Shown: positions 18,889 to 29,524, counted from the stretch's first letter. The stretch: 64,000 nucleotides of DNA from Rhodospirillaceae bacterium (GCA_018649725.1 JABIHH010000063.1:1-64000); one strand, 5' to 3'. The notes: a model not told the origin generated them from the letters alone. A program made the numbers and translations.

Positions 18889-19485
18889 ATGGCATCTATT
18901 GCGGCTCCGCTAAGCGAGATTATCTCCTCTCTCTATGGAACATTGCGGCTTGCCCGGGGCGATACCGGGGGGATGAATTTTTTCAACATTTCGCCAGAAG
19001 GGTTTTGGCGATCCTTCACCGCGGCGGTTCTCATCGCTCCGCTGTTTTTCATTTTATTGAGCGTGCGCTATCTGGTTAGCGATAGCGACATCCCGCTCGC
19101 CCGCTACACATCGATCCACGCAATTTCTTACATCATCGGCTGGGTCGCCTTTCCACTGCTGTTTTTTCACCTCGCCGACATTCTGGGTATCGGTCAGCGA
19201 TTTATTCGCTTTATCGTCAGCTACAACTGGGCATCTGTCCTGCAAAACATCGTTTATCTGCCCTTTGCCCTGCTGGTCGAGGCGCAGGTTCTGCAAGGCC
19301 CGGTGGCGAACTTCATTGGCATTTTGCTGCTCGGCTTGGTATTTTTTTATATCTGGTTTGTCACCCGCACGGCGCTAGAGATTTCCAATTTTCTCGCCAT
19401 CGGCTTTGTCGTGATTGATTTCATGCTCAGTGTTTTTATTAATTCAGTTACGCAAGGCATGCTTCGCATCCCGCAAACTGGATAA
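18889..19485 (+). CDS. Conserved membrane protein of unknown function, downstream of dapE
   Basis: 198-residue protein with about four to five hydrophobic segments (near 45-65, 82-103, 120-140, 146-165 and 168-188). No catalytic motif is visible. An N-terminal stretch of about 40 residues is soluble-looking. It starts 4 bases after dapE, so it is translated with dapD-dapE. I do not recognise a named family. The Yip1-like layout of packed helices is only a loose resemblance. Its operon position suggests a cell-envelope link, but this is inference. Confidence 0.75.
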   Translation: MASIAAPLSEIISSLYGTLRLARGDTGGMNFFNISPEGFWRSFTAAVLIAPLFFILLSVRYLVSDSDIPLARYTSIHAISYIIGWVAFPLLFFHLADILGIGQRFIRFIVSYNWASVLQNIVYLPFALLVEAQVLQGPVANFIGILLLGLVFFYIWFVTRTALEISNFLAIGFVVIDFMLSVFINSVTQGMLRIPQTG

Positions 19486-19629
19486 ACGATGACCACCGCA
19501 TCTGACTTCGAGAATTCACCTCACACCTTCACCACCTATCGCGGCATTAAGCGGAGCGATATGCCCCCATGTCGGAAAACTTACGCGAGATCGTTGCGGC
19601 GCATATTGTTGAATAGGCCAGGATTTGGG

Positions 19630-20913
19630 TTAGGAAAGGGCGAGGGTAAAGCTGAACGTAGAGCCTTTGCCAATTTTGCTTTGAACGTCGATCTTACCTT
19701 CATGCATGTCGATAAAGTCTTTGCACAGCAATAGACCAAGCCCGGTTCCTTTTTCGCCCTTGGTTCCTTTGGTCGAATTGCCGGAACCGATATTGAAAAG
19801 ATTCTCGATCTGTGCGACATCCATACCGACACCACTATCGTCAACCCTGAGCCGAACACGCTCGTCTTCGGTCTCAGCAGAGATTTTAACCGAGCCCCCA
19901 TGATCGGTAAATTTAATCGCATTGTTGATGAAGTTGCGAATGACCGTATCGATCATGGCTCGGTCACAAATTGCCTCCAAATCGCCAACCGCCGCACTCA
20001 CGGATATTTCTTTCTCAGCCGCAACGGCTTCCAGCGGCGCCATGCTTTCGGCCACTAATTCCGACAAGGCAACTTTTTTGGGCTCAAACGGCACTTGATC
20101 CATTTGCAGACGCGCCCATTCGAGAAGATTTTCCAGCAACCGATAGACATTTTTTGCCGATGAATTAACCATCTCAGCTGAATTGGCCAGCGCCTCTGCA
20201 TCCATCATCCCCGCGCCGTTCGCCATAATTTGGGTCAGCCCCAGCAGAGACGTAAATGGGCTTTTGAGGTCATGCGCGATGATTGAGAAAAATTTGTCCT
20301 TTTCCTGATTTAATTGCTCAAGCTGTTCTCGGCTTTCCGACACCTCGGCCAATGTTTTTTGAAGTTTGTCCTGAGCGATCGCTAAATCTTCCGCCAATTT
20401 AACATGTTCGGCACTTTGGGCTTCGAAGCGCTCCCTGGAATCCTGCAAATCCATAACTTGACGGATCAACTCGTCCTGGTCTTGGCGGAGACTGCCTTCA
20501 TATTTCTTGCGGTCGATTGAAAGATGGATCAGGCGTTCGAGATAGCGGCTATCGAGCTGATCCCAGACCGCGAAAGAGGCCGCACCGAGATTAACCGCCT
20601 CCGAGAGATCATCTCTGGAATCATGCTCGTTGACGACAATTGCCGGCACCCTGGTATTTTGACTGGCAAGCTCCCAGACAATTTCAAGTCCCCGATCATC
20701 TTGAAAATGTTTGTCGACAATAAAAACATCACTGCCAAGGTTTCCTGTCCGGGATATCGCATCGTCGTAGCTATCGACGATATCAACCGAAAAAGCGGTC
20801 CCCCCCGTATCGGATAAAAGCGACTGAATGAGCTTCTGGCGCGCCTTTTGGTCGATAAACGCCAGCACGTTCACGTGGTTTGAACTCGCTACCTCTGCAG
20901 TTTCCATCAACAA
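19630..20913 (-). CDS. Histidine kinase with N-terminal receiver-like domain
   Basis: Soluble kinase of 427 residues. Residues 12-130 resemble a response-regulator receiver: VNVLAFIDQ, then DVFIVDKHF with Asp67 at the phosphorylation position. The acidic pair is incomplete and the conserved lysine region reads AASFAVWDQL, so the lysine appears lost. A coiled coil (about 140-205) leads to the HisKA box IIAHDLKSPFTSLLG with His214. ATP-binding boxes follow: NFINNAIKFTDHG, DDSGVGM and KGTGLGLLL. This receiver-first arrangement allows phosphorelay or switching by a partner. No partner kinase or regulator is adjacent. It converges with the dap operon. Confidence 0.9.
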   Translation of the reverse strand: MLMETAEVASSNHVNVLAFIDQKARQKLIQSLLSDTGGTAFSVDIVDSYDDAISRTGNLGSDVFIVDKHFQDDRGLEIVWELASQNTRVPAIVVNEHDSRDDLSEAVNLGAASFAVWDQLDSRYLERLIHLSIDRKKYEGSLRQDQDELIRQVMDLQDSRERFEAQSAEHVKLAEDLAIAQDKLQKTLAEVSESREQLEQLNQEKDKFFSIIAHDLKSPFTSLLGLTQIMANGAGMMDAEALANSAEMVNSSAKNVYRLLENLLEWARLQMDQVPFEPKKVALSELVAESMAPLEAVAAEKEISVSAAVGDLEAICDRAMIDTVIRNFINNAIKFTDHGGSVKISAETEDERVRLRVDDSGVGMDVAQIENLFNIGSGNSTKGTKGEKGTGLGLLLCKDFIDMHEGKIDVQSKIGKGSTFSFTLALS

Positions 20914-21009
20914 TCCGAATTTCTTAGTTTGGGGCTAATTTTTATTTATAGCTAATAGATTGGAACTATTGGTTTGATAGACAAGTTATTGAATACAGAT
21001 TTCGATGCA

Positions 21010-22404
21010 TTAACTACCGTTAAGGCTCGTAAACATGCCGATATACTGGCCCCAAAGAAAATGCAGCGGCAGGACAATCAAGACGCCAAAAATCATATAA
21101 GTGAGCAGCATCTTGGTAACATCGGTGATACTGAGGTTGCCAAGTGCAACTGCAACAACAACCGGCGGCGCTTGGTAGAAAAAAGGCATCACACCCCAAG
21201 CCGTCATCGACGCCATGATAACGCTTAGTTGTGACCAACCCGTTGCTTGTGAGAGCGCCTCGGCCATCGGTACCATGATCGACGGCTGTGCCGGCATCGT
21301 CGTAATGAGCCCGACGATCATGCCGGAAATAGAGATGGAGGCAAAATTTTGGAAATCGGCACCCGGTTTGAACTCAAAAACCTCCATTAATTTCTCGGCG
21401 ATAAGAGAGCCTAAATCAGCGTGACTGGCGACAGCGCCGAGACCGATAACACCGACCAGGAATAACAAAGGTGAATAATTTATCTCACCGCTAAGCACGC
21501 TTGGCGGCAACATGCCCGTCCGCGGAAGCAGGCAAAGGATGGCGGCGCCCAATGAGATCCAGGCCGGAGAAATGCCGTGCAGGCTATCCGTCACCCATAG
21601 AATGAGGGCGGCTAAAACAATCACGAGCAATCTTTTTTCATCACCGCCCCAGGCAGCGCTTTCCTGCTCATGTGTCGGATGCCGGGGCGTGTCTTTAAAC
21701 AAAGTGGCGATGATGGCCGGATAGACCAACAAAGCAGCACCGCCGACGATTGGGAAATTCAGTATGAAATATTCAGCATAGGTCAATTGGATGCCGAGAA
21801 TACTATCGGCAGCGCCATAGAGCGCCATATTCGGCACATTGGCCGGCAGTATATTGAAGGCCGGTATCATGGTGCCCATGGAAGCTGCCAATACCAGGCC
21901 AGTGCGTCCTTTGCTGTCTTTCTCGAAGCCCAATTCATCCGCCAAAGCGAGCATGATCGGCACCAATAAGGCGACCCGGCCTGAGGCTGAGGGGACAATA
22001 AAGGCGAGCACCGTTGATATCCAAAAGATGCCATAGATCATGGCAAAATAGGTTTTAGGGAAATGGGTGAGCAAAGACCGGACCAAGCGGACATCAAGAC
22101 CAGAGCGCTTAACGCCGAGGCCAATAACCAAACCGCCAAACACCAACCAGGTTGCCCCGGCATGAAATCCTGAAAACACCACTTTTGCCGGCGCGACGGA
22201 TAAAATCACAGTCATGAATAAGAAAATTAAGGAGCCGAAATAAGACGGCACAATGGCCGTGGCCCAGAGCCCGATCGCCAGCACAATAACCGCGCCGGCT
22301 TTCATAACTTGAGGTTCAACACCCGCTGGCGCTGGCATGAAAAATAAAAATACACTCAAAAAAAGTGCAAGGGCGAAAATTACTTTTGAAGGATGTGCGA
22401 GCAA
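21010..22404 (-). CDS. SLC13/DASS-family anion permease
   Basis: Polytopic membrane protein of 464 residues with about 11-12 hydrophobic segments, matching the divalent anion:sodium symporter (SLC13/CitT) fold. Two-fold pseudo-symmetry is visible as the conserved regions FIVPSASGRVALLVPIMLAL with FNILPANVPNMAL, and IVGLITTMPAQPSIMVPMAEAL later. These stand in the places of the substrate-binding motifs. The substrate could be a dicarboxylate, sulfate or another anion; the sequence does not say which. It stands alone between two kinase genes. The C-terminal half matches the length of the family. Confidence 0.82.
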   Translation of the reverse strand: MLAHPSKVIFALALFLSVFLFFMPAPAGVEPQVMKAGAVIVLAIGLWATAIVPSYFGSLIFLFMTVILSVAPAKVVFSGFHAGATWLVFGGLVIGLGVKRSGLDVRLVRSLLTHFPKTYFAMIYGIFWISTVLAFIVPSASGRVALLVPIMLALADELGFEKDSKGRTGLVLAASMGTMIPAFNILPANVPNMALYGAADSILGIQLTYAEYFILNFPIVGGAALLVYPAIIATLFKDTPRHPTHEQESAAWGGDEKRLLVIVLAALILWVTDSLHGISPAWISLGAAILCLLPRTGMLPPSVLSGEINYSPLLFLVGVIGLGAVASHADLGSLIAEKLMEVFEFKPGADFQNFASISISGMIVGLITTMPAQPSIMVPMAEALSQATGWSQLSVIMASMTAWGVMPFFYQAPPVVVAVALGNLSITDVTKMLLTYMIFGVLIVLPLHFLWGQYIGMFTSLNGS

Positions 22405-22602
22405 AATGGACCTTTGGGTTATAATAAAATTATTACAAATTACACAAAATTTTATTTTAGCTGTTCGATTAACACTAAATGATTGAAAATTGTTTCCTCG
22501 CCAACCATATATCTTGAGAGTGAGTTTGTAATAAATTCTATCTTATTTTACAGATACTTAAACACCTTTATTTAGTATGAATTAGCGCTGCACAAGGGAT
22601 CG

Positions 22603-24369
22603 ATGAAAACTTTTGCACCAATTTTAAAGTCTATTTTTATTGTCTCAATCACCGAGATTGCGATCATGGTGGGCTTTGTCTTGCTGCCGCCAATTCAAGA
22701 CTTCCGGATTGAGGCAATTGTCGATGTCGTTGTTCTTACCGTCATTTCGACGCCGGTTATCTATTTCTGGATCATCCGCCCTTATACGATCGAGCAGCGA
22801 GAAGTGGCTACCGCCCTCTTAAAAAGTGAAGAACGGTTTCGCGATTTTGCCATAAACAGCGCGGATCGACTGTGGGAAACCGATGAAGAGCACCGCTACA
22901 CCTATAATTCACCCGGCACCAGCGGTATGGCTCTGGTCACCGGCGAAGTCATTGGAAAGACCAGGTGGGAAGTTGCAAATCAAGATCCGGAAGACCCTAT
23001 TTGGCGAGAATACAGAGCCATGTTGAAAGCCCATGGGCCAATTCGGGATTTTAAATATGGTTATGTTGGCAATGATGGGCAGCTTCATTATCGGCGGGTA
23101 AATGCAACGCCGATGTTTGAGCCGGGTGGTGAATTTATCGGCTACCGGGGAGCTACCTACAATGAAACCCCGCAACACCAAGCTGAAGAAGAAAAAGACA
23201 AAATTGAAAAACTCATGCTGGAAGCTATCGAAAACGCGCCAGCCGCAATTATACTTTGGGATCCTGAAGAGCGATTTGTTACGTGCAATTCAGCCTATCG
23301 TGCAAATCACCACCCCGTCAAAGACATCCTTAGACCGGGGATTTCTGTCGGAGAGTATATTCGCGCCCAGGCTTTAACCAAAGCCGCACAAATTACCATC
23401 GATAATATCGACCAAATCGTTGAGCAAAAGCTTATCAATTTCCGCAAACTCAAATCGACTTCTGTTCAATCCAGATTTAGCGAGAACTGGATAAACATTT
23501 CTCGCCACCGGCTTGCAGATGGCAGCACAATCTCCTTTCACACAGATATTACCAGGCTCAAGGAAAGAGAAAATGAACTTGAGCTCGCCCATCAGGAAAT
23601 GGAGGGACGCGTGGAGGAAAGAACGCAAGAACTTCAATCTGCCAAGGAAGAAGCCGATACAGCCAACCGGGCAAAATCCGATTTTCTCGCTAATATGAGC
23701 CATGAGCTCCGCACGCCCCTCAATGCGATTATTGGCTTTTCGGATGCGCTCCTCCACAATATTTTTGGTGCACCTTCCAACGAGAAGCAAGAAGAGGCTA
23801 TTGGACACATAAAGGAATCAGGCTCGCATTTATTGAACTTGATAAATGACCTGCTCGATCTTTCGGCAATTGAAGCGGGCGAGTTAACCCTCAATGAAAC
23901 CAAGACCGACCTCTCCGAATGCCTGACCTCGGCGCTTAATATCGTTTCAACCCGCGCCGGTGACAATCAGATCACAATTGAAAATCGCGTGCCAACCGAT
24001 TTGCCGGAACTGTTTGTTGATTCCCTTCGCATGAAGCAGGTTTTGGTCAATCTGTTGTCAAATGGGGTTAAATTCACGCCCCGTGGCGGCAACATCACGA
24101 TTAATGGACAAGCCAATTCCGGTGGCGCCATTTCAATTTCCATTACGGATACCGGCATTGGTATGACGGAAGAAGAAATCGAGATCGCCCTTACGCGCTT
24201 TGGCCAAATAGACCGAGATCTCGCAACCGAACAAGAAGGGACGGGTCTTGGCCTACCGCTGAGCGAAAAGCTTATCGCCGCCCATGGTGGCTCACTTGTA
24301 ATCGATAGTGTCAAAGACCAAGGTACAACGGTCACCGTCAATCTGCCGGATAATCGTGTTATTACTTAA
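22603..24369 (+). CDS. Membrane sensor histidine kinase with two PAS domains
   Basis: Sensor kinase of 588 residues. Two close membrane segments (about 9-30 and 38-61) have almost no periplasmic loop between them, so sensing is likely in the membrane or cytoplasm. PAS domains lie near 75-195 and 205-325. A coiled coil follows (about 325-355). The phospho-accepting residue is His367 in [23 protein letters not shown]. The ATP-binding part has [23 protein letters not shown] and EGTGLGLPL. Its transmitter closely resembles that of the kinase at 1210-3714, including the end of the protein. No regulator is adjacent. Confidence 0.93.
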   Translation: MKTFAPILKSIFIVSITEIAIMVGFVLLPPIQDFRIEAIVDVVVLTVISTPVIYFWIIRPYTIEQREVATALLKSEERFRDFAINSADRLWETDEEHRYTYNSPGTSGMALVTGEVIGKTRWEVANQDPEDPIWREYRAMLKAHGPIRDFKYGYVGNDGQLHYRRVNATPMFEPGGEFIGYRGATYNETPQHQAEEEKDKIEKLMLEAIENAPAAIILWDPEERFVTCNSAYRANHHPVKDILRPGISVGEYIRAQALTKAAQITIDNIDQIVEQKLINFRKLKSTSVQSRFSENWINISRHRLADGSTISFHTDITRLKERENELELAHQEMEGRVEERTQELQSAKEEADTANRAKSDFLANMSHELRTPLNAIIGFSDALLHNIFGAPSNEKQEEAIGHIKESGSHLLNLINDLLDLSAIEAGELTLNETKTDLSECLTSALNIVSTRAGDNQITIENRVPTDLPELFVDSLRMKQVLVNLLSNGVKFTPRGGNITINGQANSGGAISISITDTGIGMTEEEIEIALTRFGQIDRDLATEQEGTGLGLPLSEKLIAAHGGSLVIDSVKDQGTTVTVNLPDNRVIT

Positions 24370-24390
24370 GGCTTATGCTATATCTCGCCA

Positions 24391-26019
24391 ATGTCTGATG
24401 CCATAGCAACACCCTCATCCAGCGTGTCTCCCACCGCATCACCATGGGCGCCTTTTCGCCACAAAATGTTCACGCTGCTTTGGGTCGCCATCGTTGTCTC
24501 GAACGTGGGGACCTGGATGCATGATTTGTCCGCCGGCTGGCTGATGGCAACGCTCACGCCCTCGCCCCTGCTTGTCGCCTCGGTTCAAGCCGCTACGACA
24601 TTGCCGGTATTTTTATTTGCCCTGCCCGCCGGCGCTTTAGCCGATATTGTCGATCGTCGGCGCTTGTTGTTAATCGTCAAAATCATTTTGACCATCGTTG
24701 CCATTGCGATGAGCCTTAGCGTTTATCTCAATTTTATGAACCCCTGGCTGCTTTTAATTTTCACGCTTTTGATGGGCACCGGGGCGGCTTTTATTGCCCC
24801 GGCCTGGCAGGCGATCGTGCCACAACTCGTGCCGCGCCCGGAACTTCAACAAGCCATTGCGCTAAACTCTGTCGGCATCAATATCAGCCGCGCCATCGGC
24901 CCAGCCGTCGGCGGATTGGTCATTGCGGTTGTCGGATTGTGGGCACCCTTTATGCTCAACGCGATCAGTTTTATCTTTGTGATCGGCGTCTTGATCTGGT
25001 GGAAAGCCGGCTCCGGTGAGGCCCGAGCCCTACCGGCAGAGCGTTTCACCGGCGCCATCCGAGCCGGGCTGCGCTACACCAGAGAAAGCGGGCCGGTGCG
25101 AAATACGCTTTATCGGGCGATTGGTTTTTTCCTCTTTGCGACCTGCTATTGGGCATTGCTGCCCCTGATTGCCAGAGATTTACTCAAAGGGGGGCCGTCT
25201 TATTACGGGCTATTGCTCGCCAGCATTGGCGGCGGCGCGGTACTGGCGGCCCTTGGTCTGCCAAAACTCAAAAAGATTTTAGGACCAAATAAAGTTGTCG
25301 CTACGGGCTCCGCCGGAACCGCTTTGGTGTTGGTTATTTTCGCCATGTCTTCCAATCAGATTGCTGGTCTTGGGGCCAGTATGCTGGCCGGCGCTTCTTG
25401 GCTCGCGGTACTTTCAAGTCTCAATGTATCCACCCAACTGGCCTTGCCGGAATGGGTGCGGGCCCGCGGCCTCTCGATGCTGCTGACGGTTTATTTTGGC
25501 GCCATGGCTGGCGGCAGTGTGATTTGGGGCAACATCGCCGGGCAAATTGGTGTGCCCACCACCCTACTCATTGCTGCGGGCGGCGCGGCGTTGGCTATTC
25601 CGATCACGTGGCGCTGGAAAATTATTGCCGATCCCAGCATTGATCTGACACCCAGCTTTCATTGGCCCGTGCCGGTGATGGCGAGCGAGATTGAAGAGGA
25701 CCGGGGACCCGTCATGGTCACGGTTGAATACCAAATTGATCCAAAAAACCGCGAGGCCTTCCAATCTGCGATGGAAAATTACGGCCATACCCGCCGACGG
25801 GACGGCGCTTTTTCCTGGGGCATTTTCGAAGACGTTTCAGCGCCTGGACGCTTTCTCGAATATTTCCTGGTCGATTCCTGGCTTGAGCATGAGCGCCAGC
25901 ACCACCGGGTCACCGAGGCTGACATCGAGATTGAAAAACAAGTGATGCAATATCATCTGGGCGAAACCCGCCCCATCGCCCGACACCTCATCGCCCCGAC
26001 GCCACCAAAAAGCCAATAG
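24391..26019 (+). CDS. MFS exporter of the MFS_3 / EntS-like family with C-terminal monooxygenase-like domain
   Basis: Major facilitator of 542 residues. The first 410 residues have about 11-12 membrane segments, with SNVGTWMHDLSAGWLM near the start and the loop motif LADIVDRRRLL between helices 2 and 3. From about residue 430 the protein becomes soluble: VMVTVEYQIDPKNREAFQSAMENYGHTRRRDGAFSWGIF resembles an antibiotic-biosynthesis-monooxygenase (dimeric alpha-beta barrel) domain. This combined layout is known for the PF05977-type transporters. The exported substrate is not evident. It starts 21 bases after the kinase at 22.6-24.4 kb and converges with truA. Confidence 0.88.
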   Translation: MSDAIATPSSSVSPTASPWAPFRHKMFTLLWVAIVVSNVGTWMHDLSAGWLMATLTPSPLLVASVQAATTLPVFLFALPAGALADIVDRRRLLLIVKIILTIVAIAMSLSVYLNFMNPWLLLIFTLLMGTGAAFIAPAWQAIVPQLVPRPELQQAIALNSVGINISRAIGPAVGGLVIAVVGLWAPFMLNAISFIFVIGVLIWWKAGSGEARALPAERFTGAIRAGLRYTRESGPVRNTLYRAIGFFLFATCYWALLPLIARDLLKGGPSYYGLLLASIGGGAVLAALGLPKLKKILGPNKVVATGSAGTALVLVIFAMSSNQIAGLGASMLAGASWLAVLSSLNVSTQLALPEWVRARGLSMLLTVYFGAMAGGSVIWGNIAGQIGVPTTLLIAAGGAALAIPITWRWKIIADPSIDLTPSFHWPVPVMASEIEEDRGPVMVTVEYQIDPKNREAFQSAMENYGHTRRRDGAFSWGIFEDVSAPGRFLEYFLVDSWLEHERQHHRVTEADIEIEKQVMQYHLGETRPIARHLIAPTPPKSQ

Positions 26020-26023
26020 TCAG

Positions 26024-26773
26024 TTAGTAAACCACTTCGACGAAATAGAGGCCTTCGGGCGGGGCGGTTGGGCCGCCTTTACGGCGGTCGGCGGCTTCGA
26101 AGGCGCGCTTAAAATCATCGACCGACCATTTGCCTTCACCGACCAGTTTGAGCGAGCCGGCAAAGTTGCGGACTTGGTGATAGAGAAATGATTTCGCCCG
26201 GACATGGATATGGATCTCATCGCCCCAAATATCCTTAGCCTGCACAACCTCAATGGCATCCAGCGTTTTTACCGGGCCATCAGCCTGACATTCTGCGGCC
26301 CTAAATGTCGAGAAATCGTGATTGCCCAACAGCACCTGCGAGGCTTCGTGCATCGCCGCCATATCAAGCTTCACCGGCACCCACCAGACCCGGCCACGGT
26401 CCAAAGTGACGGGGCCGCGGCGGCTGACAATGCGGTAGACATAAGCGCGCTGCTGGGCTGAAAAGCGCGCATGAAAATCTTCACCGACGGCTTCTGCCGA
26501 TAGCACGGAGACAGCAACATCTTTGAGATGATGGTTTAACGCATCACGGACGGTATCGCTGTCGGTGGCTTTTTCAATATCAAAATGGGCGATCTGAGCC
26601 AGCGCATGGACACCCGCATCTGTGCGGCCTGCGGCAAACACCGTCACGCGCTCGCTGCAAAATTTTTCAATCGCCTGTTCCAGGCATTGCTGAACACCGA
26701 GGCCATTTTTCTGGCGTTGCCAACCGACAAAGCCGGCGCCATCATATTCGATTGTCAGCTTGTAGCGCTGCAT
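26024..26773 (-). CDS. truA: tRNA pseudouridine(38-40) synthase
   Basis: Pseudouridine synthase that modifies the tRNA anticodon stem. The start [21 protein letters not shown] is typical, and the catalytic aspartate is in AAGRTDAGVHALAQ. The later motifs are DFSTFRAAECQ, FLYHQVRNFAGSLKLVGEGKW and APPEGLYFVEVVY. The 249-residue length is normal. The start overlaps the fmt stop codon by one base (TAATG), so translation is coupled in the def-fmt-truA operon. Confidence 0.97.
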   Translation of the reverse strand: MQRYKLTIEYDGAGFVGWQRQKNGLGVQQCLEQAIEKFCSERVTVFAAGRTDAGVHALAQIAHFDIEKATDSDTVRDALNHHLKDVAVSVLSAEAVGEDFHARFSAQQRAYVYRIVSRRGPVTLDRGRVWWVPVKLDMAAMHEASQVLLGNHDFSTFRAAECQADGPVKTLDAIEVVQAKDIWGDEIHIHVRAKSFLYHQVRNFAGSLKLVGEGKWSVDDFKRAFEAADRRKGGPTAPPEGLYFVEVVY

Positions 26774-27699
26774 TAGCTGAGCCTGCTACCCGCAGGTATT
26801 TCAAAGCCCCGCAAAAAATCAGCCACTGCCATTGGCCCTTTACCCGCACGCTGCACCCGGGTGAGACGAAGCGCGCCTTCGCCGCACGCAATGTTCAGCG
26901 CGTCGTCCAGGACCGCTCCAGGCTCACCACCCCCTTTGGCGAGCTCAGCCGTTATAATTTTGATGCGCTCGCCGTGATGTTCAAACCATGACCCTGGCCA
27001 AGGTGTGAAGGCCCGCACCAAACGTTCGATTTCCTCGGCTGAGTCAGACCAATCGATGTGACCTTCGGCGCGTTCTAATTTGGAAGCATAGGTGACACCG
27101 TCATCCGGCTGGGGCGTTGGCGACAAGGTTTTTGCCGCCAAGCCTTCAAGTGCTTCGACAATTAACTTGGTCCCCATTTCAGACAACGCATCGTGCAAGC
27201 TCTCGCCCGTTGTCTCGACTGTCAGAGGCACCTGATCGATGAGCAACATAGCGCCGGTGTCCAGACCTTCATCCATTTGCATGATGGTGACACCGCTCCT
27301 CTCATCGCCGGCCAAAATCGCGCGCTGGATCGGCGCCGCGCCCCGCCACCTTGGCAGCAATGACGCGTGAATGTTCACGCACCCCAATCGTGGCGCATCA
27401 AGAATAGCTTTCGGCAGGATCAAGCCATAAGCGACAACCACCGCACAATCGAGATCGAGGGCAGCAAAGGCCGCCTGTTCATTCTCTGACTTCAGGCTTT
27501 TAGGTGTGCGAACTTCAATGCCAAGCGCTTCTGCTTTGGCATGAACCGGCGTGAGCTTTTCTTTCTGCCCGCGCCCCGCTGCCCGGGGAGGCTGCGCGTA
27601 AACGCAAACAACCTCATGACCCGCCGCAATCAACGCTTCCAGCACCGGCACCGAGAAATCTGGTGTCCCCATAAATGCGAGACGAAGTTTTGCAGCCAT
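26773..27699 (-). CDS. fmt: Methionyl-tRNA formyltransferase
   Basis: Formylates initiator Met-tRNA using 10-formyltetrahydrofolate. The 308-residue product begins [20 protein letters not shown] and carries the folate-binding and catalytic region [27 protein letters not shown], with conserved Asn and His. The motif [15 protein letters not shown] appears as [17 protein letters not shown]. The C-terminal OB-fold domain follows from about 205. It starts 4 bases after the def stop and overlaps truA by one base. Confidence 0.98.
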   Translation of the reverse strand: MAAKLRLAFMGTPDFSVPVLEALIAAGHEVVCVYAQPPRAAGRGQKEKLTPVHAKAEALGIEVRTPKSLKSENEQAAFAALDLDCAVVVAYGLILPKAILDAPRLGCVNIHASLLPRWRGAAPIQRAILAGDERSGVTIMQMDEGLDTGAMLLIDQVPLTVETTGESLHDALSEMGTKLIVEALEGLAAKTLSPTPQPDDGVTYASKLERAEGHIDWSDSAEEIERLVRAFTPWPGSWFEHHGERIKIITAELAKGGGEPGAVLDDALNIACGEGALRLTRVQRAGKGPMAVADFLRGFEIPAGSRLS

Positions 27700-27703
27700 G
27701 GCT

Positions 27704-28234
27704 TTAGGCCTCTAATTTTTCTGGCGGTAGCGAGGCTTTATATTTTTTGAGCTTGCGAATAATGAGGTCGCGCCGGAGCTTGGAGAGATGATCAACAAAT
27801 AACACGCCGTCCAAATGGTCCATTTCATGCTGGATGCAGGTCGCCAAAATTCCGCTGGCTTCAATCTCCTGCGGCTGGCCTGTCAAATCCAAAAAACTGA
27901 CGCGAATTTTCTCCGGCCGGGTTACTTGGGCGTAATGTTCAGGCAGCGACAGACAACCCTCCTCATAATCGAGCAGTTCATCCGAGGCCCAGCTGATCTC
28001 CGGATTAATCATCTGGTAGGGATGTGGTTCATCTTCGCCTTTAGCAACATCAACGACGATCAGGCGCTTAGGAACACCTACTTGCGGGGCGGCGAGGCCA
28101 ATACCGGGCGCATCATACATGGTCTCCAGCATATCTGCTGCGAGTTTGCGGAGGTCCTTCGTCACCTCTTCGACGGCCTCACATTTGATTTTCAAACGGG
28201 GGTCGGGCGCGACAATTATAGGTAAAAGTGCCAT
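27704..28234 (-). CDS. def: Peptide deformylase
   Basis: Metalloenzyme that removes the N-formyl group from new polypeptides. The three family motifs are present: [19 protein letters not shown] (metal-binding Cys) and [12 protein letters not shown] (HExxH with two His ligands). The product is 176 residues, normal length. It is the first gene of the def-fmt-truA operon; together they form the initiator-formylation cycle plus a tRNA-modification enzyme. Start [14 protein letters not shown] is standard. Confidence 0.98.
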   Translation of the reverse strand: MALLPIIVAPDPRLKIKCEAVEEVTKDLRKLAADMLETMYDAPGIGLAAPQVGVPKRLIVVDVAKGEDEPHPYQMINPEISWASDELLDYEEGCLSLPEHYAQVTRPEKIRVSFLDLTGQPQEIEASGILATCIQHEMDHLDGVLFVDHLSKLRRDLIIRKLKKYKASLPPEKLEA

Positions 28235-28395
28235 GATTCGGGTGTGTTTCCTTTAAATCTTCGTTGGAAATAGGACAAGCGGGCACTCCCGTCAAGATAA
28301 CCCGTCAAGATAACCGGGGCTTTCGGTAACTTGATTGCTATTTAGGCGCCACTCGGGCTAGATTCAAATTCAGAAAATGGGGTGATGACAGACTT

Positions 28396-29499
28396 ATGGG
28401 CATAAATTTTATACTGATCGTTTTGGTCGTGGTGCTGCTGATCGCGGTAATTTTTTTGTTTCTGAAAAGCGCCGGTAGTCAGGCCGAACTGAACAACCGC
28501 TTGGCGCAATTTGTTGATAATACTGAGCGCCACAATCAAACGCTCGCAACCACGCAAGCTACCGCCCAGGCTGAGACCAAAGTGCGGATGGAGCAAAATC
28601 AGACCGCCATAGATAAACTCACCAAACAGCTCGGCGAAGGTCTCACTCAACAGACGGAAAAGACCGGCCAGACCTTGAAACAACTCCATGAACGTCTGGC
28701 GGTGATCGATACCGCGCAAAAAAACATCACCGGGCTTTCCGAACAAATGGTCGGCTTGCAGGATATCTTGTCTAACAAACAAGCCCGCGGTGCGTTTGGC
28801 GAAATCCAGCTCAATGATCTCGTAACCTCGATCCTGCCGCCCTCGGCTTATGGCTTTCAGGTGACACTCACCAACGGCAAGCGGGCCGATTGCGTGCTTG
28901 ATCTCCCCAACCCCCCCGGGCCGATTGTGATCGATTCTAAGTTTCCGCTTGAGGCTTATCATGAGCTTCGCAATGCCCAAGACGAGGCCGATCAAAAAGT
29001 GGCGCTACGGGCACTTGGGGCAGCGATCCTCAAACACATCCAAGATATTAAGGAGAAATACATCATCCCGGGCGAGACCGCCGAATCAGCCCTGATGTTT
29101 CTACCCTCCGAAGCCATCTATGCAGAACTGCATGCGAGCCTGCCGGATATCGTCGAGAAATCCTATCGCTCCAAGGTTTGGATTGTTTCCCCGACAACCC
29201 TAATGGCGACCCTCAATACCGTCCGCGCCGTGCTCAAAGATGTTCATATGCGAGAGCAAGCCAGCGTCATTCAAGCCGAGGTCCTAACCATGCTGGAAGA
29301 CGTCAAACGCCTCGACGACCGGGTCGGCAAACTACATACCCATATGCGCCAAGCCGACAAAGACCTCACCGACATCACGACCTCGACCGGCAAAGTCATC
29401 AAACGCGGCGAACGCATCACCGAAATTGAAGTTGGCGAAGAGATCGATGCTGACGACATCGCCGCCACTGCGCAGCCTCAGGCGATTGAAGAGGGCTGA
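28396..29499 (+). CDS. rmuC: DNA recombination protein RmuC
   Basis: RmuC family protein that limits inversions at short repeats, with a predicted nuclease-like core. It is anchored by an N-terminal membrane segment (residues 4-22, NFILIVLVVVLLIAVIFLFL) and then a long coiled coil to about 120. The conserved core includes RGAFGEIQLNDLV, ILPPSAYGFQVTLTNGKRADCVLDLPNP, VIDSKFPLEAY and SALMFLPSEAIYAEL, with SPTTLMATLNTVRAVLKD near residue 260. The 367-residue length is on the short side of the family. It is divergent from the def operon. Confidence 0.95.
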   Translation: MGINFILIVLVVVLLIAVIFLFLKSAGSQAELNNRLAQFVDNTERHNQTLATTQATAQAETKVRMEQNQTAIDKLTKQLGEGLTQQTEKTGQTLKQLHERLAVIDTAQKNITGLSEQMVGLQDILSNKQARGAFGEIQLNDLVTSILPPSAYGFQVTLTNGKRADCVLDLPNPPGPIVIDSKFPLEAYHELRNAQDEADQKVALRALGAAILKHIQDIKEKYIIPGETAESALMFLPSEAIYAELHASLPDIVEKSYRSKVWIVSPTTLMATLNTVRAVLKDVHMREQASVIQAEVLTMLEDVKRLDDRVGKLHTHMRQADKDLTDITTSTGKVIKRGERITEIEVGEEIDADDIAATAQPQAIEEG

Positions 29500-29524
29500 G
29501 CCTAACAGAACTTGCACCTGATAG

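Noticed and set aside
19489-19734. 81-residue plus-strand ORF after the 18.9 kb membrane gene
   Set aside because: Its second half is antisense to the kinase gene, it has no ribosome site or family motif, and only about 140 bases are intergenic.
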